This document shows, one piece after another, positions 1 through 8,876 of a DNA stretch of 64,000 nucleotides (position 1 is the first letter of the stretch; the number at the start of each line of letters is the position of its first letter). Source of the DNA: Firmicutes bacterium UBA4845 (GTDB lineage Bacteria; Bacillota; Clostridia; Tissierellales; Sedimentibacteraceae); the NCBI GenBank assembly GCA_002399975.1, contig DHER01000101.1, forward strand, positions 102,172-166,171, read 5' to 3'. The notes beneath the pieces were generated by a model that saw only the letters and a program-made list of their open reading frames with translations, searched no databases and was not told the origin of the DNA. Made by a program: the position numbers and the translations under genes.

Positions 1-1789
1 CTCCCAATGTTTCGCCATTTGCAAACATCTTATAGACTTTATCATCATTATATTTACAATTGCTGAAGTCTACCTTTACATTGTGTGATTTTTCAATAAG
101 ATCAATAGCATCGCGAATTACCGTAAGTGTCCTGAGCCCTAAAAAATCCATTTTTAGAAGTCCAAGCTCTTCTAACTCAATCATGTTAAACTGTGTTGTA
201 ATAACGTCCTTATTTCTTGAAAGAGGAACGTACTCCGTTACATCCTCCTTGGAAATCAAGACACCGGCCGCGTGAGTGGAAGCATGACGAGGAAGGCCTT
301 CTGCATTTCGGGCCAAATCAATAAGCTTTTTAACCTCATAGTCATTTTCGTACAAATCTTTTAGATCCTTATTGATTTCCAGCGCCTTTGATATGGTCAT
401 CCCCAAACTTATGGGAATCTTTTTGGCAATAAAATCAACTCTGCCGTAAGGTATGTTCAAAGCCCTTCCCACATCTCTTATGGATCCCCTTGCAGCCATG
501 GTACCAAAGGTTATAATCTGTGCGACTCTTTTTCTGCCGTATTTCTGCTTAACATATTCTATAACTTCTTCGCGTCTTTTATAGCAAAAATCCACATCAA
601 TATCAGGCATACTCACCCGCTCCGGATTTAAAAATCTTTCAAAAATAAGATTATGCTTAATTGGATCTATATTGGTTATTTTCATGGAGTAAGCCACCAG
701 GCTTCCGGCTGCAGAACCTCTGCCGGGACCTACCATTATTTTATTGTCTTTGGCGTATTTTATAAAATCCCAAACTATAAGAAAATAATCCACATATCCC
801 ATCTGTTCAATGACGCCTATTTCATAATTTAACCTGTTTTGTATCTCATCTGTTATATTCTTATATCTGTCTTGCAATCCCTTCTGGCATATTTCCCTGA
901 AATATTCTATCTTTGTATATCCTTTTGGAACTTTGAATTCAGGAAGGTGAACAGTGTCAAAATCCAGCTCTACGTTGCAGCGTTCTGCAATATCGGCTGT
1001 ATTTTTCAATACTTCTTCAGGAAACAATTTTTTCATTTCATCATAGGATTTAAGATAGAATTCATCTGTGGGAAATCTCATCCTATCTTTGTCTGTTATT
1101 GTTTTCTGCATTTGTATGCAAAGAAGTACATCGTGAAAATATGCGTCTTCTTTATTTATGTAATGAACATCATTGGTAGCAACAAGCTTAATCCTTGTTT
1201 CCTGGCTCATTTTAACGAGAGCTTTGTTGACATCCTGCTGCTCTTTAATACCCTGATCCTGCATTTCCAAAAAGAAATTATTTTCACCGAATATATCTTT
1301 ATACATTAATGCAGTCTTTTTTGCTTTATCGTAATTGTTGTCAAGAAGATATGACTGGACTTCTCCTGCAAGGCACGCACTGAGAGCTATTACACCCCGG
1401 GAATATTTTCTCAATGTTTCGTGATCAATCCTGGGCTTGTAATAGTAGCCTTCAACGAAACCTATTGAGCAAAGTTTTATTATATTCTTCCAGCCTTCAT
1501 AATTCTCTGCTAAAAGAACAAGATGATACTGGCCTTTGTCCTTCTGAGGCTCTTTATCAGTCATCCTGCGAGGTGAAATATAGGCTTCAAATCCTAATAT
1601 GGGTTTAATACCTGCTTTTTTTGCCTGCTTGAAAAATTCTACAACTCCGTACATGGCTCCGTGGTCCGTTATTGCCAGCGAAGTCATTTTAAGTTCCTTT
1701 GCTTTGTTAATTAATTCATTGATTCTGCAGGCACCGTCAAGAAGGCTGTACTCAGTATGTACGTGCAAATGCGTAAATTTATTATTCAT
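1..1789 (-). CDS. dnaE: DNA polymerase III alpha subunit, DnaE type (partial, 5' part)
   Basis: The catalytic subunit of the replicative polymerase. The reading frame runs off the left edge of the window, so about 596 N-terminal codons are present. The N-terminus has the PHP domain signature HLHVHTEYSLLDG (residues about 7-19). Further on are the GPGRGSAAGS segment and the catalytic aspartate motif PDIDVDF (about residues 394-400). These mark the DnaE rather than the PolC class, because no exonuclease insertion is seen. The start is ATG at 1789, with AAGGAG just upstream. The chromate transporter genes upstream lie on the same strand only 54 bases away, so read-through is possible. Identification by motif and whole-length reading is very secure. 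Confidence 0.97.
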   Translation of the reverse strand, partial: MNNKFTHLHVHTEYSLLDGACRINELINKAKELKMTSLAITDHGAMYGVVEFFKQAKKAGIKPILGFEAYISPRRMTDKEPQKDKGQYHLVLLAENYEGWKNIIKLCSIGFVEGYYYKPRIDHETLRKYSRGVIALSACLAGEVQSYLLDNNYDKAKKTALMYKDIFGENNFFLEMQDQGIKEQQDVNKALVKMSQETRIKLVATNDVHYINKEDAYFHDVLLCIQMQKTITDKDRMRFPTDEFYLKSYDEMKKLFPEEVLKNTADIAERCNVELDFDTVHLPEFKVPKGYTKIEYFREICQKGLQDRYKNITDEIQNRLNYEIGVIEQMGYVDYFLIVWDFIKYAKDNKIMVGPGRGSAAGSLVAYSMKITNIDPIKHNLIFERFLNPERVSMPDIDVDFCYKRREEVIEYVKQKYGRKRVAQIITFGTMAARGSIRDVGRALNIPYGRVDFIAKKIPISLGMTISKALEINKDLKDLYENDYEVKKLIDLARNAEGLPRHASTHAAGVLISKEDVTEYVPLSRNKDVITTQFNMIELEELGLLKMDFLGLRTLTVIRDAIDLIEKSHNVKVDFSNCKYNDDKVYKMFANGETLG

Positions 1790-1843
1790 ATAAAACTCCT
1801 TAACGTATTTTATCGTTTTTCGTATATATATTCAATTATCATA

Positions 1844-2416
1844 CTACAGCACACCGTAAACAAATACCCCTGCAATTCCTGTTGCAATCATAACTTTAAT
1901 CGGATCAGCATTATATTTTCTCAGAACAAACACTGCCACCGCCAACATGGTTATTGATATATAATTTATGTCGCTTGATTTCATATTCCATATTGTTACA
2001 TCCTCTGATTTAAAAACTGCCAACAATAAAATTGACAGCCCTGCCGAAGCTATAAGAGATACTACCGCAGGTCTAAGCCCCTTTAATATCCCTTGGATAG
2101 AAGAAAGGTTCTTATATTTAAAATAAAAATATGCTAAAATCAGCACTATAATGCACGATGGTGTTATACAGCCTATTGTTGCCACTATTGAACCTATGTG
2201 TCCGGCAACCTTGGTTCCCACAAATGTAGACGCATTTAATGAGATAGGTCCGGGCGTCATCTGAGAAATAGTGAGAACATCCGTAAATTCTTCCATTGTA
2301 AGCCAGTTATGGACTTCCAGAACCTGGCGCTGAATTAATGGCAGAGCCGCATATCCGCCTCCTATGCTAAACAATCCTATCTGAAAAAAACTCCAAAATA
2401 ATTCAATCAAAATCAT
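1844..2416 (-). CDS. chromate transporter family protein, second half-size subunit
   Basis: A CHR-family membrane protein of about 190 residues with the family signature near its start (FSIGGGYAALPLIQ) and the PGPISLNASTFVG motif. It is a half-size subunit, about half the length of fused ChrA proteins. It pairs with the adjacent half-size gene, whose 3' end overlaps it by 14 bases, implying translational coupling and a heteromeric transporter. I chose the ATG at 2416 because AAGGGGA sits 8 bases upstream; an in-frame ATG at 2440 has no better site. Family members export chromate, but the physiological substrate in anaerobes is often unknown, so substrate is inference only. Confidence 0.9.
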   Translation of the reverse strand: MILIELFWSFFQIGLFSIGGGYAALPLIQRQVLEVHNWLTMEEFTDVLTISQMTPGPISLNASTFVGTKVAGHIGSIVATIGCITPSCIIVLILAYFYFKYKNLSSIQGILKGLRPAVVSLIASAGLSILLLAVFKSEDVTIWNMKSSDINYISITMLAVAVFVLRKYNADPIKVMIATGIAGVFVYGVL

Positions 2417-2999
2417 GACCTGTCCCCTTTTTAAAAACATTATAATATAAAGCTCCGAAAACTCCGCTTAATATTATTATCAATGCCGCATTCACATCAA
2501 AAATTATATCTGCCGCCAAAGCGATTATCATAATCATAATAGATATTTTGTCTTTGGTTTTCAGAATTTTGCCGGCCATTTCGATTATTACATCTATTAT
2601 TACTGCCGCAACTCCTGCTCTCATGCCTAAAAGAAGAGCATTAACAATCCTGTTTTCTTTAAATGCAGCATAAAACTGTGCAATAACCGTAATAATTATA
2701 AGCGGAGGAAGAACTGTTCCGAAAATACTGACAAAAACCCCTGGAACTCCTGCAATCCTGTATCCCACCATTATTGCAGCATTAACTGCAATAGGTCCGG
2801 GAGCTGACTGGGATATTGCAACAAGATTAAGCATTTCTTCCTCATCTATCCACTCAAGCTCTTCAACAAACTTTTTTCTCATAAGAGGAACAATCACATA
2901 TCCTCCTCCTACGGTAAAAGCACTTAATGAAAATGTTGACCAAAATAATGTCAAATAAAACTTTAAATTTTTCTTCATCTTTTTTCTCTTTTTTTCCAC
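2403..2999 (-). CDS. chromate transporter family protein, first half-size subunit
   Basis: A CHR-family membrane protein of up to 198 residues carrying FTVGGGYVIVPLM near the N-terminus and PGPIAVNAAIMVG in the middle, the same two motifs as its partner downstream. Several hydrophobic helices follow. The frame can start at GTG 2999, with AAAAGGA about 15 bases upstream, or at ATG 2978; neither has an ideal ribosome binding site. The GTG reading adds a lysine-rich leader. Cardiolipin synthase ends 57 bases upstream on the same strand, so the three genes may share a transcript. The role is ion export by family; the substrate is not proven by sequence. Confidence 0.9.
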   Translation of the reverse strand: MEKKRKKMKKNLKFYLTLFWSTFSLSAFTVGGGYVIVPLMRKKFVEELEWIDEEEMLNLVAISQSAPGPIAVNAAIMVGYRIAGVPGVFVSIFGTVLPPLIIITVIAQFYAAFKENRIVNALLLGMRAGVAAVIIDVIIEMAGKILKTKDKISIMIMIIALAADIIFDVNAALIIILSGVFGALYYNVFKKGTGHDFD

Positions 3000-3056
3000 C
3001 TTTTTCTCTTATGTCCTTTTTGTTTAATATGCTGATTAAGGAAGGATGTTCATTCG

Positions 3057-4589
3057 TTACAGTACCGGTGCCAGAGACTTAAGGATAGTTCTCAGAATTT
3101 TCCTTAGAGCTGATGTATTCTTCACATATTCCAATGTAATTTCCTTGCTGGATTTCAGCGCCTTAATTGTACTGCGTTTAACTTGTTCAACGCTTTTTGT
3201 ATTGTACATCCACACACCACATTCAAAATGAAGGTACAAACTCCTGTAGTCAAGATTGATTGTACCTACAACCGCATAATTATCATCAACAACAAATGTC
3301 TTTCCATGGTTAAAACCGGGAGTGTACTGATACATCGAAACACCTGCCTCCAAAAGCTCCTCATAGCTTGACTGTGTTATGGCATAAGCAACCTTTTTAT
3401 CAGGTATCCCTGGAGTTAGAATTTTTACATCCACTCCTCGTTTAGCAGCAATACACAATGCCGTCATCATTTTATGATCTGCAATGAGATATGGTGTTTC
3501 AATGTAAATATATTTTTCTGCCTGGTTTATTAAATTCAAATAAACTGTTTCACTTACATGCTCATCATCTAAAGGACTGTCATGGAACGGCTGCACATAA
3601 CCCTGGCTTTTTTCATTATTGTCTAAAGCGGGTGAGGCAAATATACTGTAATCTTCGTTTGTCTTTCTTAGAAAAGCCCACATAGACAAAAACATTACTG
3701 TAAAACTCCATATAGCCGCACCTTTTATTTCAATGGCGTTGTCTCTCCAGTACCCGAATCTTTCGCGGCGGTTAATATATTCGTCCGCCAGGTTAATTCC
3801 TCCGGTATAAGCTGTTTTGCCGTCAATAACTATTATTTTTCTATGATCCCTGTTATTGAGACGAAGAGATATACCCAGCCTGAATGGATTGAAAACACAA
3901 CATTTAACGCCGGCTTTCTCAAGTTTTTTATTGTACCCGTTAGGAAGCTTGGACATGCAGCCTATATCGTCGTAAATAACTCGTACGTCTACGCCTTTTT
4001 CCACCTTATCCTTTAAAATATCAAGTATGGTATTCCACATCACGCCTTCTTCTATTATAAAGAATTCAATAAATATAAATTTTTCCGCACTTTTTAATTC
4101 TTTAACTAATTTTTGAAAAAAAATTTCTCCGGAAGGAAAAAAATTTGTAGAGGAATTGTCGTAAACAGGGCAATAGGAATATTTTTCAATATATTTTCCC
4201 TGATTGTAGGCAACGATGTTTTCATTACGTAAAAGTGAAAATGTCCTCTGATCCTGAAATAAATATTCTGTCATTTTATCCATGATTTGAGACATATTTT
4301 TCTTCATTTTTCCACTTAATCCGGCTCCGCCTGCCATAAGATAAAGAAGCCCTCCAAATATAGGAAAAAGCATTATAAGAATTATCCATCCAAGCTTATA
4401 TGTAGGATCAGTTCTGCTGTTCAGAATATATACTACAGCCAAAATACTTATAAAAGTAAATATAAAATCAAATATGACAAAATACTTACTGAATTTCCAG
4501 ATTGCCGTTAACAACGCCAGCAGCTGGATCACTACTAAAAGAACAACAAATGTTATTCTGCTAAAAAAAATATTTTTAATTCTTCGCAT
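3057..4589 (-). CDS. cls: cardiolipin synthase
   Basis: A membrane phospholipase D-type enzyme of 510 residues that joins two phosphatidylglycerols to make cardiolipin. Two hydrophobic segments occupy residues about 8-65. Two HKD catalytic motifs follow: NNRDHRKIIVIDGKTAYTGG near residue 247, and NHGKTFVVDDNYAVVGTINLD near residue 426. Length and order match bacterial ClsA-type proteins. The ATG start at 4589 is preceded by GGAG. The chromate transporter pair follows on the same strand. Assignment is confident; a relaxed specificity within the PLD synthase family cannot be excluded. Confidence 0.95.
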   Translation of the reverse strand: MRRIKNIFFSRITFVVLLVVIQLLALLTAIWKFSKYFVIFDFIFTFISILAVVYILNSRTDPTYKLGWIILIMLFPIFGGLLYLMAGGAGLSGKMKKNMSQIMDKMTEYLFQDQRTFSLLRNENIVAYNQGKYIEKYSYCPVYDNSSTNFFPSGEIFFQKLVKELKSAEKFIFIEFFIIEEGVMWNTILDILKDKVEKGVDVRVIYDDIGCMSKLPNGYNKKLEKAGVKCCVFNPFRLGISLRLNNRDHRKIIVIDGKTAYTGGINLADEYINRRERFGYWRDNAIEIKGAAIWSFTVMFLSMWAFLRKTNEDYSIFASPALDNNEKSQGYVQPFHDSPLDDEHVSETVYLNLINQAEKYIYIETPYLIADHKMMTALCIAAKRGVDVKILTPGIPDKKVAYAITQSSYEELLEAGVSMYQYTPGFNHGKTFVVDDNYAVVGTINLDYRSLYLHFECGVWMYNTKSVEQVKRSTIKALKSSKEITLEYVKNTSALRKILRTILKSLAPVL

Positions 4590-4689
4590 AAAAACTCCAT
4601 ATAACTGTCTATAATATTTTCCCCCAAAATCAATTTAATATTAAATTAACCGGAACATCGATATTTGTAAAACATGGTAAACTATCTAA

Positions 4690-5496
4690 CTACCTGCTCT
4701 TAGAAAACCTGCTTAGCGAACAGGTGAAAATACAACATAAAATCAAGAGCAGTGAGTTCATTAAATAATAGGATGAAATTTTAAATCCCGGAAATATTGA
4801 AATAATCGAACCTAAAACAAGTCCTAATATGGTATAATAAGTATAGCCATATGCTTTTTCAAAAAGCAGGGATATTAATTTTGCAAATAATAGAACGCTC
4901 AAAATAAATCCTATCCCAAGATAAAAGATTAATACAATCTGCAAATTTGATATGGCACCTATGACCAATTCATATACGCCAAGGTACATCAATAAAACTG
5001 ATGCACTGATGCCCGGTACTATAGTTCCGAATCCTAATACTATCCCATAAAAAATAACATGAACCGGATTGGCTGCTGTTTCTTTAATCATGCTGACCGA
5101 ATTACCTTCAAGGAATATAACAATAACAGTCAGAACAAAAGTAATAATAAACGGCAGCAAATATTTTTGCTTGAATCCTTTTTTATTTGCTTCATTTACC
5201 ACAGTTGGCATAGTACCCAGCATAAGACCTACAAATGCATATCTCACTTCTATCTCGTAGTTTAAAAACAAAAATTCAATTATCCTGCTGAACATCAGTA
5301 TTCCAACTGCACACCCTATTCCTATAGGTATAAAAAATATTAAATTTTCCTTGAAATTTTTATTTAAATGAGCAATAAAATTTGTCATTTTATCATACAG
5401 GCCGAAAATTACGGCCAAAGCTCCTCCGCTTACACCCGGTGCAATGGCTGCGGCACCAATTGCCAGTCCTTTTAAAAATCTTGATACAAAATTCAA
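4690..5496 (-). CDS. DUF368 (PopT-type) polyprenyl-phosphate transporter family protein
   Basis: An integral membrane protein of 268 residues, hydrophobic along most of its length. It carries the DUF368 signature IAPGVSGGALAVIFGLYDK near the N-terminus and a second repeat-like GTIVPGISASVLLMYLGVY motif in the C-terminal half, consistent with an inverted-repeat carrier fold. The family (PopT) has been shown in other bacteria to recycle undecaprenyl phosphate across the membrane for cell wall synthesis. That function is inferred here by family. The start is TTG at 5496 behind AAGGGTGTGA; no ATG is suitably placed. It is probably transcribed alone from the promoter noted upstream. Confidence 0.88.
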   Translation of the reverse strand: MNFVSRFLKGLAIGAAAIAPGVSGGALAVIFGLYDKMTNFIAHLNKNFKENLIFFIPIGIGCAVGILMFSRIIEFLFLNYEIEVRYAFVGLMLGTMPTVVNEANKKGFKQKYLLPFIITFVLTVIVIFLEGNSVSMIKETAANPVHVIFYGIVLGFGTIVPGISASVLLMYLGVYELVIGAISNLQIVLIFYLGIGFILSVLLFAKLISLLFEKAYGYTYYTILGLVLGSIISIFPGFKISSYYLMNSLLLILCCIFTCSLSRFSKSR

Positions 5497-5602
5497 GTTT
5501 TATCACACCCTTAACCAATTTTCCCATAATGACTACAAGTCCGGCAAAATCAGACTGCGCCAATTATTTTCACCATACATATAATGCATTAACTTACTAT
5601 AT

Positions 5603-5630
5603 ATAATATCATACATCTTCGAATTTTCAA
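5603..5630 (-). promoter_or_regulatory. putative sigma-A promoter of the DUF368 gene
   Basis: Read on the minus strand: TTGAAA, 16 bases, TATTAT, ending about 107 bases before the TTG start. It lies just beyond the rubrerythrin terminator, as expected for an independent transcript. Only pattern evidence. Confidence 0.4.
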
Positions 5631-5700
5631 TAAAAAAACTCAGAAAACACGTTAAATTTGTCTGATGAACCGGCATCTACAAATTTAACGTTCTCTGAGT
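5631..5700 (-). terminator. intrinsic terminator of the rubrerythrin gene
   Basis: A long hairpin with arms of about 22 bases (ACTCAGA...ACAAATTTAACG and complement, 5638-5700) around a loop of about 17 bases. On the minus strand it is followed by seven T residues. It lies 62 bases past the rubrerythrin stop codon. Confidence 0.85.
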
Positions 5701-5761
5701 CTATATCGAACAGTTTTTCTCCTTTCAGTTAAAAATCTAGAGTTTTATTCAAAAAATTTTT

Positions 5762-6307
5762 TTAAAAATTTTCGCAGTTAATTTGATAATATCCTTGAGG
5801 ATATTTGCAGACCGGGCATATTTCGGGAGCACAATCACTCCACGCCAGGTTACCGCAAATTATGCAAATCCACACCATACTCCTTGTTTTGCAGAACACC
5901 TGATTGTTTTGTATATTTGCAGCTAATTGATTGAATCTGAACTGCTGATGCCTTTCTATAACAGCTATTCCTTCAAACATATTGGCTATGTCCGTATAAC
6001 CTTCGGAGAGAGCCTTTTCAGCATATTGCATATACAAATCACTTCCCTCGTATCTCTCAGTTTCAACTGCAGCCTGTAAATTTTCCAAAGTTGAAGGTAC
6101 ATTGCCCTGAAGCATGAATTTCATCCATATATCAGCATGCTCCTGTTCATGCCTTGCCGTTAAATCAAATAAATCTCCAATCTGTATATAGCCGTCTCTT
6201 CTTGCACTTATTGCATTTATCCTATACTTGGTACTTTCAATCGATTCAAGGTTAAAAGCATTCTGTAAGTTTTTATATGTTTCACTGTCTAAAAAATTAT
6301 TAACCAT
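5762..6307 (-). CDS. rubrerythrin-like peroxide-detoxifying protein
   Basis: A protein of 181 residues with a ferritin-like helical part and a C-terminal rubredoxin-like knuckle (CIICGNLAW ... CPVCKYPQGYY). Diiron-type acidic and histidine residues appear in RHEQEHADIW, ETERYEG and VIERHQQFRF. The family reduces hydrogen peroxide at a diiron site using electrons passed through the FeS4 centre, a standard oxidative defence in anaerobes. The second iron ligand motif reads ERHQ rather than the usual ExxH spacing, so the enzyme may be a divergent member. The ATG at 6307 is preceded by a weak GGATG site. It is transcribed divergently from the radical SAM gene. Confidence 0.88.
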   Translation of the reverse strand: MVNNFLDSETYKNLQNAFNLESIESTKYRINAISARRDGYIQIGDLFDLTARHEQEHADIWMKFMLQGNVPSTLENLQAAVETERYEGSDLYMQYAEKALSEGYTDIANMFEGIAVIERHQQFRFNQLAANIQNNQVFCKTRSMVWICIICGNLAWSDCAPEICPVCKYPQGYYQINCENF

Positions 6308-6437
6308 ATGCTCACATCCATAATATAAATATATATTATAATATGTTTGTAATATAATAAAGTGTAAAATCCTGCTGTTTAAATCAATATTAAATGATAT
6401 AATTATAATAAAAGCACGAATCTAAAAAGGAATTATT

Positions 6438-7358
6438 ATGAACAGTAAATTTTCAAAATACTATAATCTATTAAGCAACTGCACATTGTGCCCAAGGAAT
6501 TGCCATGTTGACAGATTATCCGGTCAAAAAGGATATTGCAGAGAAAGCGCAGAGCCGGCAGTTGCAAGGGCTGCCCTTCACATGTGGGAAGAGCCCTGTA
6601 TTTCTGGAACAAAAGGTTCAGGTACGGTTTTTTTCAGCGGATGCTCTTTACGCTGTGTTTACTGCCAAAACCATAATATATCAGAAGAATTGTCAGGTAA
6701 AATTATTACGGCAGAAAGGCTTGCAGAAATATTCATGGAACTTCAGGAGAAAAAAGCAAATAATATTAATTTAGTAACTCCCGGCCATTACATTCCTCAA
6801 ATTATCGAAGCTGTTTCTATAAGCAGAAACAAAGGTCTTAATATTCCCATTGTTTACAATACGGGAGGATACGAAAAAGCTGAAACACTAAAAATGCTGA
6901 ATGGAATTGTTGATATTTATCTGCCTGACTTAAAATACATGAATGAAAACATCGCAAAAAAATATTCCAATTGTTCAGATTATTTTTCTTACGCATCGGC
7001 TGCCATAGCAGAAATGACAGCACAGACGGGGAAATTTGAATTTAACGCTGACGGCATAATGACAAAAGGTGTCATAGTCAGGCACATGATGCTGCCAGGC
7101 TTTTTAGATGATTCAAAAAACATAATTAAATATCTTCATGACACATTTGGTAATAAAATTTATATAAGTATAATGAATCAGTACACTCCCTTGGAACATG
7201 TTGCCAAGTATCCTGAAATTAACCGGAGAGTTTCTCAGGACGAATATGACAGGCTTATTGATTATGCTTTAAATATCGGCGTTGAAAACGGATTTATACA
7301 AGAAGGAGAAACTCAATCAGAAAGTTTTATACCTGAATTTAACGGAGAAGGTGTATAA
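6438..7358 (+). CDS. radical SAM protein, PflX / COG1313 type
   Basis: A cytoplasmic iron-sulfur protein of 306 residues. The radical SAM cluster motif CSLRCVYC supplies C69, C73 and C76. Four more cysteines precede it (C15, C18, C22, C34), a pattern typical of the PflX group related to pyruvate formate-lyase activating enzymes. The function of this group is not firmly established, and a glycyl-radical activase role is only one possibility; no glycyl radical enzyme gene is nearby. The ATG at 6438 follows AAAAAGGAATTATT. It is a single-gene unit ending before a strong hairpin at 7380. Confidence 0.88.
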   Translation: MNSKFSKYYNLLSNCTLCPRNCHVDRLSGQKGYCRESAEPAVARAALHMWEEPCISGTKGSGTVFFSGCSLRCVYCQNHNISEELSGKIITAERLAEIFMELQEKKANNINLVTPGHYIPQIIEAVSISRNKGLNIPIVYNTGGYEKAETLKMLNGIVDIYLPDLKYMNENIAKKYSNCSDYFSYASAAIAEMTAQTGKFEFNADGIMTKGVIVRHMMLPGFLDDSKNIIKYLHDTFGNKIYISIMNQYTPLEHVAKYPEINRRVSQDEYDRLIDYALNIGVENGFIQEGETQSESFIPEFNGEGV

Positions 7359-7379
7359 GGTTTCGGTATTTAACGAAAT

Positions 7380-7415
7380 AGGCCTTACCTTTCAATTCTG
7401 AACCAGGTAAGGCCT
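7380..7415. terminator. bidirectional terminator-like hairpin between convergent genes
   Basis: Perfect 11-bp arms (AGGCCTTACCT and its complement) with a 14-base loop, placed between the stop codons of the radical SAM gene and the convergent superoxide dismutase gene. The T tract is weak on both sides. Confidence 0.6.
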
Positions 7416-7422
7416 TATAGCT

Positions 7423-7968
7423 TTATTGCATTAATCCCTGTATCACGCCACAGGCAAGTCTCTTGCCCGATGCGCCTGACGGCTGCGTCCTATAATCATC
7501 CGGATTTTCATGTATGATTATAGTCTTGCCCACAATCTGAGGAACTTTAAATTCATTTGTAAAAAAAGTCATTCTTGCATAACCATTATTAGGAAATATA
7601 ACAGGAAAATCCCCAGGATGGTTTCCATGGGGTTGATTATTAGGATTCCAATGTTCTCCGGCGGATGTAAATGGATCTTCAGAACTGCCTACAGCACAAC
7701 TGCCGTTTTCATGAAGATGGAAACCAAAGGGCCCTATAGGTGGATTCCCGCCTGTTGCCGGCTTGTATGGCGGCAATCCGTTTATTTCTACCGAAACTTC
7801 CGTTCCGCCCGGTACATCTGTAAATACTGCAGTGCCTCTGATATCAGGCGCTAACGGTCCTCCTGTTATTTGAGCGACAGCTCTTTTATACTGCATATTG
7901 CTGCTGCAATACCTGAACATATCGTTATAGCCATAAGGATAATAATTTGGATATTGAAAATAATTCAT
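7423..7968 (-). CDS. sodC: Cu-Zn superoxide dismutase family protein
   Basis: A protein of 181 residues that dismutates superoxide. The metal-binding scheme of SodC is complete: GFHLHENG (two copper histidines), AGEHWNP (bridging histidine), HGNHPGDFP (zinc site with Asp), IIIHENPDDY (copper histidine), then GKRLACGV with the active-site arginine. The two disulfide cysteines (GSCAVG, ACGV) are also present. The first 30 or so residues are rich in Tyr, Pro and Asn, with no signal peptide or lipobox, unlike most bacterial SodC proteins. The ATG at 7968 is chosen because GGAGG lies 6 bases upstream; an upstream in-frame ATG at 7980 would swallow that site. Confidence 0.93.
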   Translation of the reverse strand: MNYFQYPNYYPYGYNDMFRYCSSNMQYKRAVAQITGGPLAPDIRGTAVFTDVPGGTEVSVEINGLPPYKPATGGNPPIGPFGFHLHENGSCAVGSSEDPFTSAGEHWNPNNQPHGNHPGDFPVIFPNNGYARMTFFTNEFKVPQIVGKTIIIHENPDDYRTQPSGASGKRLACGVIQGLMQ

Positions 7969-8024
7969 GATAACCTCCAATTTTTAAATTTCTGTTATAT
8001 GTTATGTTAAAATTGGATAAAGGG

Positions 8025-8861
8025 TTACAACCAGAGTGTAACAACAGGTATATGAACTCTGTTGTTTATCCTTAATCTAAACGCACTGTTTCCCAGCCCC
8101 CTGCTTACCACCATGTATGTTTTATTATGTGATTCGTACAGGCCTGATGTATATTTAGGAAATATCCCCTGCTCAGGTGAGTAAATCCCTTTATTTATAA
8201 AGGGTACTCTGAATTGCCCGCCATGGGCATGGCCGCAAAATACTATATCGGGTTTCACTGAGTTCAAGCCCGAACAATAATCCTGAAATAATTCAGGCCG
8301 GTGAGATAATAATATCTTAGGCACATTTTCTTCAATTACAGACTTCCAAAAAATATCATGATATTTAAAACCTTCTTTAAGTCCCATAAATATAACTGAT
8401 GAACCATTTTTTTCATAAACATCAAAACTGTTGTCAATTACCTTCACATTGTTTGAATCCAAAATTTCATACCATTTCTCGGTATCGTTCCAGGCTTCAT
8501 GATTTCCGGTAACTGCATATGTTCTTGCTATATCCGACATACGACGGCAAAACCTGCCCAATTCTTTTTCTCTTATGGTTTTATGCTTGTATATTAAATC
8601 TCCAGTCATAACGATTATGTCCGGAGATTCATTTTTAACTAATTTTGCAAGTGAATCAATATCCGAAGCGTTGTTTGGAATATGCAAATCGGATATATGT
8701 GCAATCTTCAGCACGTGCAGTCCTTCAGGCAGATTATTTATTTTTATAGTTATATGCTCAAGCTCCACCCAATTATTTTGCAGGTAAAAATACACACCTA
8801 AAAATATAATAACACCAATGGAAAAAATGTAATCTATGTAATCTATGTATTCAATATTCAT
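8025..8861 (-). CDS. membrane-anchored metallophosphoesterase (YkuE/YaeI-like)
   Basis: A protein of 278 residues with one N-terminal membrane helix followed by a calcineurin-like phosphoesterase domain. Metal-binding motifs appear in family order: HISDLHIPN, VMTGDLIYK, TGNHEAW, LSHRPELF and CGHAHGGQF. Homologues of this size act on phospholipid or nucleotide substrates at the membrane; the substrate here is unknown. The first codons contain a 9-base tandem repeat giving EYIDYIDYIF. The gene lies 15 bases downstream of degV on the same strand and is preceded by GGAAG, so the two form an operon. Confidence 0.9.
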   Translation of the reverse strand: MNIEYIDYIDYIFSIGVIIFLGVYFYLQNNWVELEHITIKINNLPEGLHVLKIAHISDLHIPNNASDIDSLAKLVKNESPDIIVMTGDLIYKHKTIREKELGRFCRRMSDIARTYAVTGNHEAWNDTEKWYEILDSNNVKVIDNSFDVYEKNGSSVIFMGLKEGFKYHDIFWKSVIEENVPKILLSHRPELFQDYCSGLNSVKPDIVFCGHAHGGQFRVPFINKGIYSPEQGIFPKYTSGLYESHNKTYMVVSRGLGNSAFRLRINNRVHIPVVTLWL

Positions 8862-8876
8862 AATACTTCCGGTACA

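Noticed and set aside
839..1309. 156-codon plus-strand frame rich in Phe, Ile and Cys
   Set aside because: It is antisense to dnaE, whose motifs read cleanly on the minus strand.
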